Shown: positions 41,425-49,450 of the stretch, piece after piece
Numbering within the stretch: position 1 is the first letter of the stretch
Layout of the letters: every line of letters begins with the position of its first letter
Origin: Alphaproteobacteria bacterium UBA6038
Lineage (GTDB): Bacteria; Pseudomonadota; Alphaproteobacteria; Micropepsales; Micropepsaceae
Direction of reading: 5' to 3'
Length of the DNA stretch: 64,000 nucleotides
Assembly (NCBI GenBank): GCA_002429315.1
Contig: DIZC01000043.1
Location: 1 to 64,000 of the forward strand
The notes under the pieces: model-generated
The model's input: the letters and a program-made list of their open reading frames with translations, nothing else
Database searches by the model: none
What the model was told of the DNA's origin: nothing
Translations under genes and position numbers: made by a program

Positions 41425-41958
41425 TTACCTGGGATCGTTGTCACCGTCGTGGCCGGCGTCTTTCTTGTCGCTGTGGAGGTCCTTGCGGTCCTCGCGCATG
41501 TCGCCGCGATCTTGCCGCATGTCGGTCTTGTCGCCGCTCAGGTCGCGCCGGTCTTCGCGCACATCCGAATTCGCCGGATGGAAGCGCGCGTTGATGCGCT
41601 CGGCGCCTTCGAAGCCTTCATAGCGCCCGCCTCTTAACGCTCCGCCGTTGCGAAACACGATCGAGGCCGGAATGCGCCCTTCGCGCCATTCATTCCGCTG
41701 CCAGCGGCCATCCACAAAGAAGACGCGCTCGCCGCCGCGCATCCGCCAGCGATACGGTCCATGATACCAGGATCCGCTGATGTAGATGGGTTCGTAGTAG
41801 TACTGGTCGTCATACGGCATATAGCCGGGGCTGGGGGCAACCACGACCGCCGGGATGCCGATACCGATTGAGACGCCGGCAGTGGCAGCGCCGGGCACCA
41901 AAGCTGTCGCACCGGCCATTGCCGCCGCCACAATGGCGGATTTGATGATCAATTTCAT
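41425..41958 (-). CDS. secreted protein with a charged repeat tail
   Basis: A 177-residue protein with a signal peptide (SAIVAAAMAGATALVPGAATA). The middle has a tyrosine/tryptophan-rich part (YYYEPIYISGSWYHGPYRW, VFFVDGRWQRNEWREGR). The last 45 residues are an almost regular series of charged units (REDRRDLSGDKTDMRQDRGD, then MREDRKDLHSDKKD), probably one long polar helix. AAGGAAACTGAA lies before the ATG. It is followed by the bidirectional hairpin. Similar rhizobial envelope proteins are uncharacterised. Confidence 0.8.
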   Translation of the reverse strand: MKLIIKSAIVAAAMAGATALVPGAATAGVSIGIGIPAVVVAPSPGYMPYDDQYYYEPIYISGSWYHGPYRWRMRGGERVFFVDGRWQRNEWREGRIPASIVFRNGGALRGGRYEGFEGAERINARFHPANSDVREDRRDLSGDKTDMRQDRGDMREDRKDLHSDKKDAGHDGDNDPR

Positions 41959-42158
41959 TTCAGTTTCCTTGTTGCAAAGCCACCTGTCGGCATGATGCCG
42001 GTGGGCGCTCTCTTCGGCTCGTGATTGCAAGAGTCTCTTGCGCAAGCAGGGCGAATTTGGAGGGTGTAACCGGGCGCGCTGCGGGGAGCATGCGGGGAAG
42101 TACTCCACCGCTGCAATGTAAGCGCGCAACGTCGGCTTTGGTTCCATACCGTACGAAT

Positions 42159-42317
42159 CTATGGCGCCTCGCTGCCTGTTGCGTCTTGACGGGACGGCCT
42201 CGCATCCGGCCGCGCGGAAGTGGCTTTCAATGCACCGCCTTCCGCTTCCCAGCGTTCCAGCGCCGCCTCCATCTGATCCGCTGCCGGCGGCGGGCATTGC
42301 GAGTTGCGTTCGCTCAT
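42159..42317 (-). CDS. small hypothetical protein, 52 residues
   Basis: A frame from ATG at 42315-42317 encodes MSERNSQCPPPAADQMEAAL, continuing ERWEAEGGALKATSARPD to a stop at 42159. GGAG lies 11 bases upstream. The AALERWEAEGGAL segment looks like a real helix and similar small proteins occur in rhizobia. It lies 16 bases after the small membrane protein gene on the same strand. Confidence 0.5.
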   Translation of the reverse strand: MSERNSQCPPPAADQMEAALERWEAEGGALKATSARPDARPSRQDATGSEAP

Positions 42318-42333
42318 TGTCTTTCGCTCCGCC

Positions 42334-42444
42334 TCAGGTTGCGAACGCCAGTCCGGCCCCGATCAGGATGGCGCCAAGCGCGAGCACCGCAAACCAACGC
42401 GACGCGCTGAGATGAACACCGGGATGCTGCTTCGCTGCGGCCAT
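42334..42444 (-). CDS. small single-span membrane protein, 36 residues
   Basis: The ATG at 42442-42444 has AGGA 6 bases upstream and opens a 36-residue frame: a polar N-terminus (MAAAKQHPGVHLSASR) and one membrane span (WFAVLALGAILIGAGLAF). Shape and Shine-Dalgarno support a real small protein. Longer starts further upstream lack a site. Unknown function. Confidence 0.5.
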   Translation of the reverse strand: MAAAKQHPGVHLSASRWFAVLALGAILIGAGLAFAT

Positions 42445-42650
42445 GGAATTCCTGTGCTCCGCTCGTGCAATCGTGGAGAAAAGAACCCCGACCATGGTTT
42501 CGGCCGGGGTCAACAAGCCGGACGATGGTAATCGGGGGGCACCCGAAGCATCCAGCAACGGGAAAGTTAGGCGCCGCCAAACCGATGCGTCTGGTCAAAA
42601 TTGAACAGCGGGGAACGCCATCCACCTCCACAGGATCCGGGAGCGGTCTG

Positions 42651-43328
42651 CTAGATGTCTGCCGCAATCCGGGGCTTGTCCGCCAGGACGACGCTCAGCA
42701 GCGATGAGTGGATTTCGAGGTGGCCGTTGTAGGCAATGAAGCCCAGCCGGCGAAACTTGTTCATGAAGAAACTCACGCGCGAGCGGGTCGTGCCGATCAT
42801 CTCCGCCAGCGTCTCCTGGCTGACCTTGGCGATGATCGGTTCCGGCCGTCCTTCTTTGCCGAAGTTCGCCAGCAGAAGAAGCGCGCGTGCCAAACGCTTC
42901 TCGCTGGAATTGAACAGCTGATCGACAAGGTCTTCTTCGATCCGGATGCTGCGCGCCAGCAGATGGGAGACGAACACCTCCGAAAACGCCGGCTCCTCGT
43001 GCAAGACGCGAATGATGGCGGCCTTCTCCAGCCGCATGATCTCGCCCTCGGTCATCGCCGTCGCTGTCGCCATTCGGCGCGGCTGGCCTGCCAAACACCC
43101 CTCGCCGCAGAACTCGTCAGTGCCGAGGACCGCCACCACGGCTTCCTTCCCCTGCGAGGAGACGACCGTAAGCTTCACCTTGCCCTTCTGGATGTAGAAC
43201 ACTGCATCCGCACGATCGCCTTGCGAGAACACGACCTGATCTCTCGCGTATTTCAACACGGTCCGGCCGCCCCCTGCCTTGGCAAGAAAAATATGGGGTT
43301 CGAAGGACGGTTTGCGTTGGTCAGCCAT
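42651..43328 (-). CDS. Crp/Fnr family transcriptional regulator
   Basis: A 225-residue regulator. The cyclic-nucleotide-binding-type domain covers about 20-130 (VVFSQGDRADAVFYIQKGKV) and the helix-turn-helix is near 170-205 (VSQETLAEMIGTTRSRVSFF). The N-terminal cysteine cluster of Fnr is absent, so it is not an iron-sulfur oxygen sensor of that type. It is divergent from a sensor kinase gene, and the shared gap holds the near-palindrome TGAGCAATTTTGCTCA. Confidence 0.93.
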   Translation of the reverse strand: MADQRKPSFEPHIFLAKAGGGRTVLKYARDQVVFSQGDRADAVFYIQKGKVKLTVVSSQGKEAVVAVLGTDEFCGEGCLAGQPRRMATATAMTEGEIMRLEKAAIIRVLHEEPAFSEVFVSHLLARSIRIEEDLVDQLFNSSEKRLARALLLLANFGKEGRPEPIIAKVSQETLAEMIGTTRSRVSFFMNKFRRLGFIAYNGHLEIHSSLLSVVLADKPRIAADI

Positions 43329-43403
43329 AACGACTCTTGGATCTCCGCGGAGGCCGGATGCCGCAGTTTTTATGTTACCACATGAGCCGACAGCTTATCT
43401 ATC

Positions 43404-43425
43404 CCGGTGAGCAATTTTGCTCAGA
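43404..43425 (+). repeat. 22-bp direct repeat, copy B
   Basis: CCGGTGAGCAATTTTGCTCAGA in the Crp/Fnr-kinase gap, the partner of 39834-39855. It contains TGAGCAA-TT-TTGCTCA, an inverted repeat of 7-base arms. Confidence 0.7.
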
Positions 43426-43544
43426 TCGGCTGGATACCGCCTGCTAGAATAGCACGTTGCGCCGTCATCCGATGAACGAAGGGGGGAATCGCAAGGCGGA
43501 GACGCTGGCGCAAATCTAGCCAAAAGAGAGGCGGATGGACGCCC

Positions 43545-44612
43545 ATGAAAGAAATTCTCGGCCAGTTGGAGGAACCGGGCTCACTCGCGGGCGTGATTGC
43601 GGACGCGATCCGCGAACCGCTCCTCGTGCTCGACGGCGATTTGAACATCCTGTTCGCCAGCGGCTCCTTCCACCGGTCGTTCCAGATCGCGGCCAAAGAC
43701 ACTCGGGGCCGGCCCGTGTTCGCATTGGACAACGGCGCTTGGGATCTTCCGCCCCTGCGCCTGCTGCTCCAGCGCACGGCGGCCGGGCACTGCGCCTCAG
43801 ATGGAACCGAAATCGCGCACGATTTTCCGAGAATCGGACACCGCGTCCTGCTGTTTCACGCCCGGCCGGCAACCTGCGACGGCGATCGCCGCGCCATCGT
43901 TCTCGGCCTGGAGGACGTGACCGAGCGGCGGGCCATCGAACGGGAAAAGGCGCATCTTCAATCGCAGACCGACGATCTGCTGCAGCAAAAGCAAATGCTC
44001 CTCGAAGAAATGGAGCACCGCATCGCCAACAGCCTGCAGATCGTCGCCAGCATTCTGATGCTGAAGGCGCGCGTTGTCACGTCGCCCGAGACGCGCCAGC
44101 ATCTGCATGACGCGCATCGCCGCATCCTGTCGGTCGCGGCGGTTCAGCAGCACCTTCACAGCGCCAGCCGCGGCGAGCGGATCGACGTCGCGCCCTATTT
44201 GTCGAAGCTGTCGGCATCGCTCGCCGAATCGATGATCGGCGAGAGCCGCCCGGCCATGCTCAAGGTCATCGCGGACGACGGAAAACTGGCTTCCGCGCAG
44301 GCCGTCAGCCTGGGCCTCATCGTGACCGAACTCGTCATCAACGCACTGAAATATGCCTTTCCAAATCCGGGCCCGGCGGATGCCGTCACAATCCGCTACG
44401 AAGTCAACGGCACCGACTGGATGCTTTCGGTTTCGGACAATGGCGTCGGATCGACGGCCGCACCAGATGCCAGAGGCGGCCTCGGAACCAGTCTGGTCAA
44501 GGCGCTCGCCCATCAGCTCGATGCGCAGATCGAAACGACAAGCGGCTCGGGCGGGACGCGCGTGTCGATCGCGCATTCGACGTTCGTCGCGCGGCTTTCG
44601 CAGGTGGCGTGA
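43545..44612 (+). CDS. sensor histidine kinase, HisKA_2 type
   Basis: A 355-residue kinase with an N-terminal PAS-like sensory domain (LVLDGDLNILFASGSFHRSF) and a coiled segment, then the HisKA_2 phospho-acceptor with H158 in LLEEMEHRIANSLQIVASIL, and an ATPase domain with LIVTELVINALKYAF and VSDNGVG. No membrane span is seen, so it senses a cytoplasmic signal. Kinases of this type often act in the alphaproteobacterial general stress response. No response regulator lies beside it. Confidence 0.93.
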   Translation: MKEILGQLEEPGSLAGVIADAIREPLLVLDGDLNILFASGSFHRSFQIAAKDTRGRPVFALDNGAWDLPPLRLLLQRTAAGHCASDGTEIAHDFPRIGHRVLLFHARPATCDGDRRAIVLGLEDVTERRAIEREKAHLQSQTDDLLQQKQMLLEEMEHRIANSLQIVASILMLKARVVTSPETRQHLHDAHRRILSVAAVQQHLHSASRGERIDVAPYLSKLSASLAESMIGESRPAMLKVIADDGKLASAQAVSLGLIVTELVINALKYAFPNPGPADAVTIRYEVNGTDWMLSVSDNGVGSTAAPDARGGLGTSLVKALAHQLDAQIETTSGSGGTRVSIAHSTFVARLSQVA

Positions 44613-44766
44613 CCGCTCCCGACGAACGGGCATCCGTTTCGCGTGTTCCAAATGATACCCGTTGTCCACTAAATTATCGTCGGCGACCGATTAAACGGTG
44701 TACATAGTCATCGAACTATACGGCGCGTCTTCTTGTAATTTTGATTTAAATTATTACATGTCAAAC

Positions 44767-44785
44767 AGCGTCACATACTGACGCT
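44767..44785 (+). promoter_or_regulatory. 5' leader hairpin of the hsp20 gene
   Basis: AGCGTCA and TGACGCT form a perfect 7-bp stem with a 5-base loop, 18 bases before the hsp20 start. Next to it, TCCCTGAAAGGA can pair weakly over the Shine-Dalgarno. Further upstream lies the AT-rich inverted repeat TGTAAT with ATTACA near 44735. A temperature-responsive leader is possible but unproven. Confidence 0.4.
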
Positions 44786-44803
44786 TCCCTGAAAGGACTT
44801 CAA

Positions 44804-45337
44804 ATGTATAACAGGACAACCTCAGCGTCCAATATGGACACAAGGAGCTTCAACCCATGGAGCCATGGCTCCGGCGCTGCGCACTATTCTGCCGGAAACA
44901 GCCCGTTCCTGGCATTGCACGGCCAGATGAACCGCCTCTTCAACAACTTTCTGCATGATTTCGATCAGCCGCAGTCGTTCGGCCTCAATTACTCGACTTC
45001 TTCGCCGAACATCGAGGTGAGCGAGACCGACAAGGACCTAAAAGTTCTTGCGGAGCTCCCGGGCGTCGACGAGAAAGACGTCACCGTCAGCCTGCGTGAC
45101 GGCGTGCTGACGCTCAAGGGCGAGCAGAAGAGCGACGCCAACGGCTCAGTGTACAGCGAGCGGTTGCACGGCGCCTTCGAGAGATCGATTCAGCTCGGAT
45201 CCGACATCGATCCGGATAAAGCGACGACCTCGTTCAAGAACGGTCTTCTCACGATCGCGTTTGCCAAGCGTTCCGACGCGCAAAAGCAGACGAAGCGCAT
45301 CCTGATAGGTCGCGAGGGTACAGCCCGCGCGGCGTAA
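44804..45337 (+). CDS. small heat shock protein Hsp20
   Basis: A 177-residue alpha-crystallin chaperone. The N-terminal arm is phenylalanine- and asparagine-rich, the alpha-crystallin domain covers about 65-160 (SPNIEVSETDKDLKVLAELP, then VSLRDGVLTLKGEQKSD and FKNGLLTIAFAK), and the I-x-I motif near the end is ILI. AAAGGA lies before the ATG. It is monocistronic and followed by a 13-bp hairpin. Confidence 0.95.
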   Translation: MYNRTTSASNMDTRSFNPWSHGSGAAHYSAGNSPFLALHGQMNRLFNNFLHDFDQPQSFGLNYSTSSPNIEVSETDKDLKVLAELPGVDEKDVTVSLRDGVLTLKGEQKSDANGSVYSERLHGAFERSIQLGSDIDPDKATTSFKNGLLTIAFAKRSDAQKQTKRILIGREGTARAA

Positions 45338-45359
45338 TAGCGGCGCACGTTGCATTCCC

Positions 45360-45393
45360 GATGCCGGGCAGTTGAGAATGACTGCCCGGCATC
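45360..45393 (+). terminator. hairpin after hsp20
   Basis: A perfect 13-bp stem, GATGCCGGGCAGT with ACTGCCCGGCATC, closes an 8-base loop 22 bases after the hsp20 stop. There is no T-run. It lies between convergent genes and probably protects or ends the transcript. Confidence 0.6.
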
Positions 45394-45464
45394 GCCGTGT
45401 CTTACGCGAGCTGCAATCGACCGGGAACGCCTTGGACTTCGGCTGACTCCCGGTGCGTGAACGC

Positions 45465-45860
45465 CTACCCGCCCGGTGCGGCACCTTTATCGACAGCGCC
45501 GCCGGAATCTGCCCAATCCTTGAAGCCGCCGAGATTGAAAACCTTCTCGTAGCCCATGTCCTTCAGCAGCTTGCCGCTCAGCGCCGAGCGCCCGCCGGAC
45601 GCGCAATAGACGATCACCGTCCTGGCTTTGTCGAAGTTCGCGTCATGATAAGGCGACTCCGGATCGGCGCGGAACTCCAGCATGCCGCGCGATACATTGA
45701 TGGCGCCGGCGACCTTGCCGCTCGCCGCTACTTCCGGCGCATCGCGGACATCGACCACCAACGCCTCGCCTTTGGCGATCAGCGCCTTGGCCTCGGCCGG
45801 CGCGATGCGCGGCACCGCTGCGTTCGCGGCTTCCATCATCTGCTTTACGTTCGTCGCCAT
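45465..45860 (-). CDS. rhodanese-like sulfurtransferase
   Basis: A 131-residue single rhodanese domain. The active-site loop is YCASGGRSALSGKLL with the catalytic cysteine first, preceded by LVVDVRDAPEVAASG. Length fits a single-domain sulfurtransferase. No signal peptide, so it is cytoplasmic. It is divergent from phaR. Confidence 0.92.
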   Translation of the reverse strand: MATNVKQMMEAANAAVPRIAPAEAKALIAKGEALVVDVRDAPEVAASGKVAGAINVSRGMLEFRADPESPYHDANFDKARTVIVYCASGGRSALSGKLLKDMGYEKVFNLGGFKDWADSGGAVDKGAAPGG

Positions 45861-46170
45861 CTCACACTCTCCTTCGCGCTGTCAGACCTAGCGCTCCACG
45901 CATCTCGCCATGCCACGGCGCCGCCGTTCACGGTCAATCGAGCCACTTCTAGCCGAGATCTTGGCTGCGGTTGTTGCACTGCGGCCAAAATGCCGCCAAT
46001 GCGGGCAAGGGTAAACCGCCATGTTTCTGTGAACGGAATCAGCCGCTTGCGTTTGCGTCTCCGGCCGGCCAAACCTCGGAGCCGCAAAAAGATGCTGGAC
46101 AGGCGAAAGCGGCGGGTGCTGTGCTATCGGCGTTGAAGCGACTTATTCAGGCGAGCGAACGCAGGCGAAC
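45861..46170. other. 310-base gap without a supported gene
   Basis: This divergent interval between the rhodanese gene and phaR holds no credible frame. It contains a TGC/GC-rich stretch near 45965-46005 (TGCGGTTGTTGCACTGCGG) that resembles the kind of sequence bound by PhaR repressors, which would fit self-control, but the match is loose. Confidence 0.4.
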
Positions 46171-46788
46171 GTGGCGGAAGAACGCACCAATCCAGCCGGC
46201 CCGGTCATCATCAAGAAATACGCGAACCGGCGCCTCTACAACACGCAGACGTCCAGTTACGTGACGCTCGATCACCTGTGCGAAATGGTGAAGGAGGGCG
46301 TTGACTTCGAAGTGCGCGACGCCCGCAGCGGGGAGGATATTACCCGCTCGGTCTTGACCCAGATCATCTTCGAGGAAGAAGGCAAGGGACAGAACCTGTT
46401 GCCGATACGGTTCCTGCGCCAGCTGATCCGGATGTACGGCGACAGTTTGCAGGCCTTCGTGCCGGGCTATCTCGACCTCTCGATGGAGAGCTTCACCAAG
46501 AACCAGGAGCAGATGCGTAGCCGCGTGGCCGAGGCGTTCGGCGGCGGGACGCAGATCTTCGAAAATCTCGCGCGGCAGAACCTCGCCGTCTTCGAGCGGG
46601 CGATGAAGATGTTTTCGCCCTTTACCCCCAGAGCGTCTTCGGCCGCCGAACCCGAGCCTCCGCCACGCCCGACCAATGGCGGGCCGGAGGGGCAAAAGCG
46701 CCCCTCGTCCGACGAGTTGAGCGAGCTGAAAGGCGAGATCGAAGCCATGCGCCGCCAGCTTCAGGAGCTGGCGCGGGAACGAAAGTAG
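46171..46788 (+). CDS. phaR: polyhydroxyalkanoate synthesis repressor PhaR
   Basis: A 205-residue PHB accumulation regulator. The DNA-binding N-terminal domain has IIKKYANRRLYNTQTSSYVT, followed by the PHB-binding domain (EDITRSVLTQIIFEEEGKGQ). PhaR represses phasin and synthase genes until polymer granules draw it away. The start is GTG at 46171. A helical tail ends the protein. No phaCAB genes are in the window. Confidence 0.95.
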   Translation: MAEERTNPAGPVIIKKYANRRLYNTQTSSYVTLDHLCEMVKEGVDFEVRDARSGEDITRSVLTQIIFEEEGKGQNLLPIRFLRQLIRMYGDSLQAFVPGYLDLSMESFTKNQEQMRSRVAEAFGGGTQIFENLARQNLAVFERAMKMFSPFTPRASSAAEPEPPPRPTNGGPEGQKRPSSDELSELKGEIEAMRRQLQELARERK

Positions 46789-46846
46789 CGCACCGAACTT
46801 TAGTGGACGAAGGGAAGCGAGGTCACAAGCCGCTCGACGGTGACGG

Positions 46847-47407
46847 ATGACCGATCTGACCCGGAGACAGGCCGTGGCGGCCTTGGGCTGCCTCTCTTTC
46901 GCTGTGCCTGCGTTAGCCCAAACCAACCCTCCTGTCGGCATGCGCTGCTCCGGCGGCTGGTTCGTGACCGGCTATTACACCGCTGCGGAAAGCGAATATG
47001 CCGGAACGCCGGTCGAGATCGTCGTCGACGGGCGCCGCTACGCCTTCCCGGCCGATTTCCTGCGCAAAGTGCGGACCGACGGCTGGGCATTGACCCGCCA
47101 CCGATGGTTTCTTGGCTGGAACAAGGCCTGGCGCCGGGGCGGCGCGCCGCTGACGGCGCGCGGCAAGCCGCTCGCGCTTGGCAGCGTGGCGGTGGACCGG
47201 AGGCTGGTGCCGCTTGGCACCCACATCCGGATTCCCGATCTGCCGCCGCCTTGGAACGACCGGCTGTTTCTCGCCGACGACATCGGCGGCGGCATCGCGG
47301 GGAAGCGCCTCGACGTGTATTGCGGCTGCGGCGCCGACAAGCGGCCGGAGACGCTGCGGCTGACCGGCCACGGCCACGTGGTCTGCCTGGGCGGCGGGAC
47401 GGTCTAG
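46847..47407 (+). CDS. secreted 3D-domain (double-psi beta-barrel) protein
   Basis: A 186-residue exported protein with a signal peptide (RRQAVAALGCLSFAVPALAQ). The 3D domain, related to the C-terminal part of MltA, shows FVTGYYTAAESEY, GSVAVDRRLVPLGTHIRIP and LADDIGGGIAGKRLDVYC, with the three conserved aspartates in VDRR, ADD and LDVY. MltA itself is a lytic transglycosylase; without its other domain the activity here is uncertain. It overlaps the convergent GGDEF/EAL gene by 4 bases. Confidence 0.88.
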   Translation: MTDLTRRQAVAALGCLSFAVPALAQTNPPVGMRCSGGWFVTGYYTAAESEYAGTPVEIVVDGRRYAFPADFLRKVRTDGWALTRHRWFLGWNKAWRRGGAPLTARGKPLALGSVAVDRRLVPLGTHIRIPDLPPPWNDRLFLADDIGGGIAGKRLDVYCGCGADKRPETLRLTGHGHVVCLGGGTV

Positions 47408-49107
47408 GCCTTCAGCCAGTCGGGCTCGAGCAGCGGCTCGCCGACATGGAAGCCCTGGAAATAATCGACGCCGAGTTTCTCGAGCAGATCGGCGTCTTCA
47501 TCCGAGCCGACCCATTCGGCGACCGTCTCCAGATTGAAGTTCTTGGCGAGGTCGATCAGTGTCCGGACGAAAATCTGGTTGTCCGGCGAGGCGGAGAGGT
47601 CGCGGATGTACGATCCGTCGATCTTGACCATGTCGACGCGCAGCATCTGCAGATTGCGGAACGAGGTGTAGCCGGCGCCGAAATCGTCGATGGCGACGCG
47701 GCAGCCCAGCTCGCGCAGATTGGAGATGAAGCGGGCGCTTTCCTCGAAATCCTGCAGCGCCGCGGTTTCGGTGAGCTCCACGAGGATGCGGCCTGCCACG
47801 GTGTGGTGGGCGCGCACGTAATTGATGAACGACTGGAGCCACGACGGATCGCCGGCCGTGGTCCCCGACACGTTGACGGCAAGGCTCACGTCCGGGTTGG
47901 CGTGCAGCCTTTCGACCGTCATTTCCAGCGCGTGCCGGTCCACCAGGCGCACCAGGCCGAGCTGCTCGGCCGCGGGGATGAACTGTCCCGCGCTGACGAC
48001 GGTGCCGTCGGTCCGCAGCATCCGCAGCAGGCATTCGTGATGGACGGGCTTTCGCGTTTTGGCGCTGACGATCGGCTGATAGGCAAACACCAGCCGCTTG
48101 TCGTGCAGCGCCGCCACCACTTCGTCGGCGATCGCCATCAGCCGCAGCCGCGCAGTTTCGCGCTGGGGAGATTTCGCGTAAACGGCGAAGCCGTCGCGGC
48201 CGCGGCCGCGCGCGTGATCGAGTGCCTCTTCGGCGCGCAGCATCGCTTCCTGGCTGGAGAACGCGCTGGCCGGCAGGCACACCGCGCCCACGCTGATGGT
48301 CGCCGAAACCGTGCCGCCGCGGGTGACGATCACTTCGCCGCGCACCGCCGCCCGCAGGCGATCGGCCACCAGCGAAATTTCGCGCTCGGTGCAGTTGCCC
48401 ACCAGCACGCCGAACTTGTTGCCGGCCGTGCGCCCGATCACGTCGGTGCCGCGCAGCGAGCCGGCCAGGCGCTCGCCGACGGCGACGATGACCTCATCCG
48501 ACGCGCCGAAGCCATAGGCTTCATTGATGGCGGCCAGCCGGTCGATCGAGGCCACCAGGAATGCGCAACTGCGCGACTCGGCCCGGGCCGCCTCGATGGC
48601 GCCGGCAAGCTCCGAGCGCAAACTGGTGCGATTGAGATGGCCCGTCAGTTCGTCGCGGGTCGCCAGGTAGTGCAGCCGCTGCGCATCGCGAACCCGTTCG
48701 GTGACGACGTGCAGCAGCCCGACCAGTCGTTCCGCGCGCCCGTCGGCGCCGGCGATTCGCACGCCGCTCATCTCGAAGCATTCCGACCCGAGCGCAGACG
48801 CCGCTTCGAACTCGAAGGAGAATGAAGAATCGTTTGCCGATGCTTCGTCGACCAGCTTGCGCAAAGTCGCGCGTCCGGATTCGCTCATCCACAGACGGAA
48901 GTGTTCGCCATTGGCAAGCCGGTTCGGATCGCGGTGCAGCGACAGAAGATCGGTGGCGCCGTTCCAGGCGATCCGGTCGTCGGCAACCGTCCAGTCGAAC
49001 GCCGCTTGCCGCGCTCCCGCCAGCGCCAGCTGCAAGCGCTCGAAATCCTGAGCGGCAGTGAGTTTCCGGATGCTTTCGTCTGGCTTCTTCGGAAGCGTCT
49101 GGCTCAC
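47404..49107 (-). CDS. GGDEF-EAL protein with a degenerate GGDEF motif
   Basis: A 567-residue cytoplasmic protein with a PAS-like N-terminal part, a GGDEF domain (about 165-310) and an EAL domain (about 325-560). The cyclase motif reads AGNKF in VIGRTAGNKFGVLVG, so cyclase activity is unlikely. The EAL domain keeps the catalytic residues: ECLLR for ExLxR, N in LAVNVSG, DD in AIDDFGAGYTS, K in MVKIDGSYI and E in ETVAEWV. It should therefore degrade cyclic di-GMP or bind it. No membrane span is seen. Confidence 0.92.
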   Translation of the reverse strand: MSQTLPKKPDESIRKLTAAQDFERLQLALAGARQAAFDWTVADDRIAWNGATDLLSLHRDPNRLANGEHFRLWMSESGRATLRKLVDEASANDSSFSFEFEAASALGSECFEMSGVRIAGADGRAERLVGLLHVVTERVRDAQRLHYLATRDELTGHLNRTSLRSELAGAIEAARAESRSCAFLVASIDRLAAINEAYGFGASDEVIVAVGERLAGSLRGTDVIGRTAGNKFGVLVGNCTEREISLVADRLRAAVRGEVIVTRGGTVSATISVGAVCLPASAFSSQEAMLRAEEALDHARGRGRDGFAVYAKSPQRETARLRLMAIADEVVAALHDKRLVFAYQPIVSAKTRKPVHHECLLRMLRTDGTVVSAGQFIPAAEQLGLVRLVDRHALEMTVERLHANPDVSLAVNVSGTTAGDPSWLQSFINYVRAHHTVAGRILVELTETAALQDFEESARFISNLRELGCRVAIDDFGAGYTSFRNLQMLRVDMVKIDGSYIRDLSASPDNQIFVRTLIDLAKNFNLETVAEWVGSDEDADLLEKLGVDYFQGFHVGEPLLEPDWLKA

Positions 49108-49237
49108 ATCCCACCACCCTTGCGCCGATTTCCGGCCTTTTCATCATCATGGGAGGCGGAAATTAAAAAACCTGAAACTTGTGAGGCAGCCCCCCGTGTT
49201 TCATTGGGTCGCGCGGGGTTTGCCTTAAGGAGCGGTT

Positions 49238-49450
49238 ATGAGCGCCGTCTCCAGATCCGCGCTGGTGGCGCCGGTGCAGGGGCGGGTTGTGTGCGCTTCG
49301 TCAGCAAGGCGCCGCAAATTCGCAAATGCTGCCGCGCCGCTCCATGGTAAACGCGGCGGAGGAATTGCGCAGCAATTCCGCGGAGCAATCGTCAACATCC
49401 GCGAGAGAAGGCGTCCCGTGCTGGCACACGCCACACCGGAAAATCGCTAG
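49238..49450 (+). CDS. possible small basic protein
   Basis: The ATG at 49238 has a strong AAGGAG Shine-Dalgarno 6 bases upstream and opens a 70-residue, arginine-rich frame (MSAVSRSALVAPVQGRVVCA, ASSARRRKFANAAA, VNIRERRRPVLAHA). No homologue is recognised and the frame crosses into the DUF1223 stop. Without it, 49108-49446 is a gap of 339 bases with nothing else visible. Confidence 0.35.
   Translation: MSAVSRSALVAPVQGRVVCASSARRRKFANAAAPLHGKRGGGIAQQFRGAIVNIRERRRPVLAHATPENR

Noticed and set aside
42651..43328. Oxygen-sensing Fnr identity for the Crp/Fnr regulator
   Set aside because: The N-terminal cysteine cluster needed for an iron-sulfur sensor is absent.
44613..44803. CIRCE (HrcA) operator before hsp20
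   Set aside because: The TTAGCACTC-N9-GAGTGCTAA pattern is absent.
46840..48825. 661-codon open frame on the plus strand
   Set aside because: It overlaps the 3D-domain gene in another frame and is antisense to the GGDEF/EAL gene, both of which have strong motifs.
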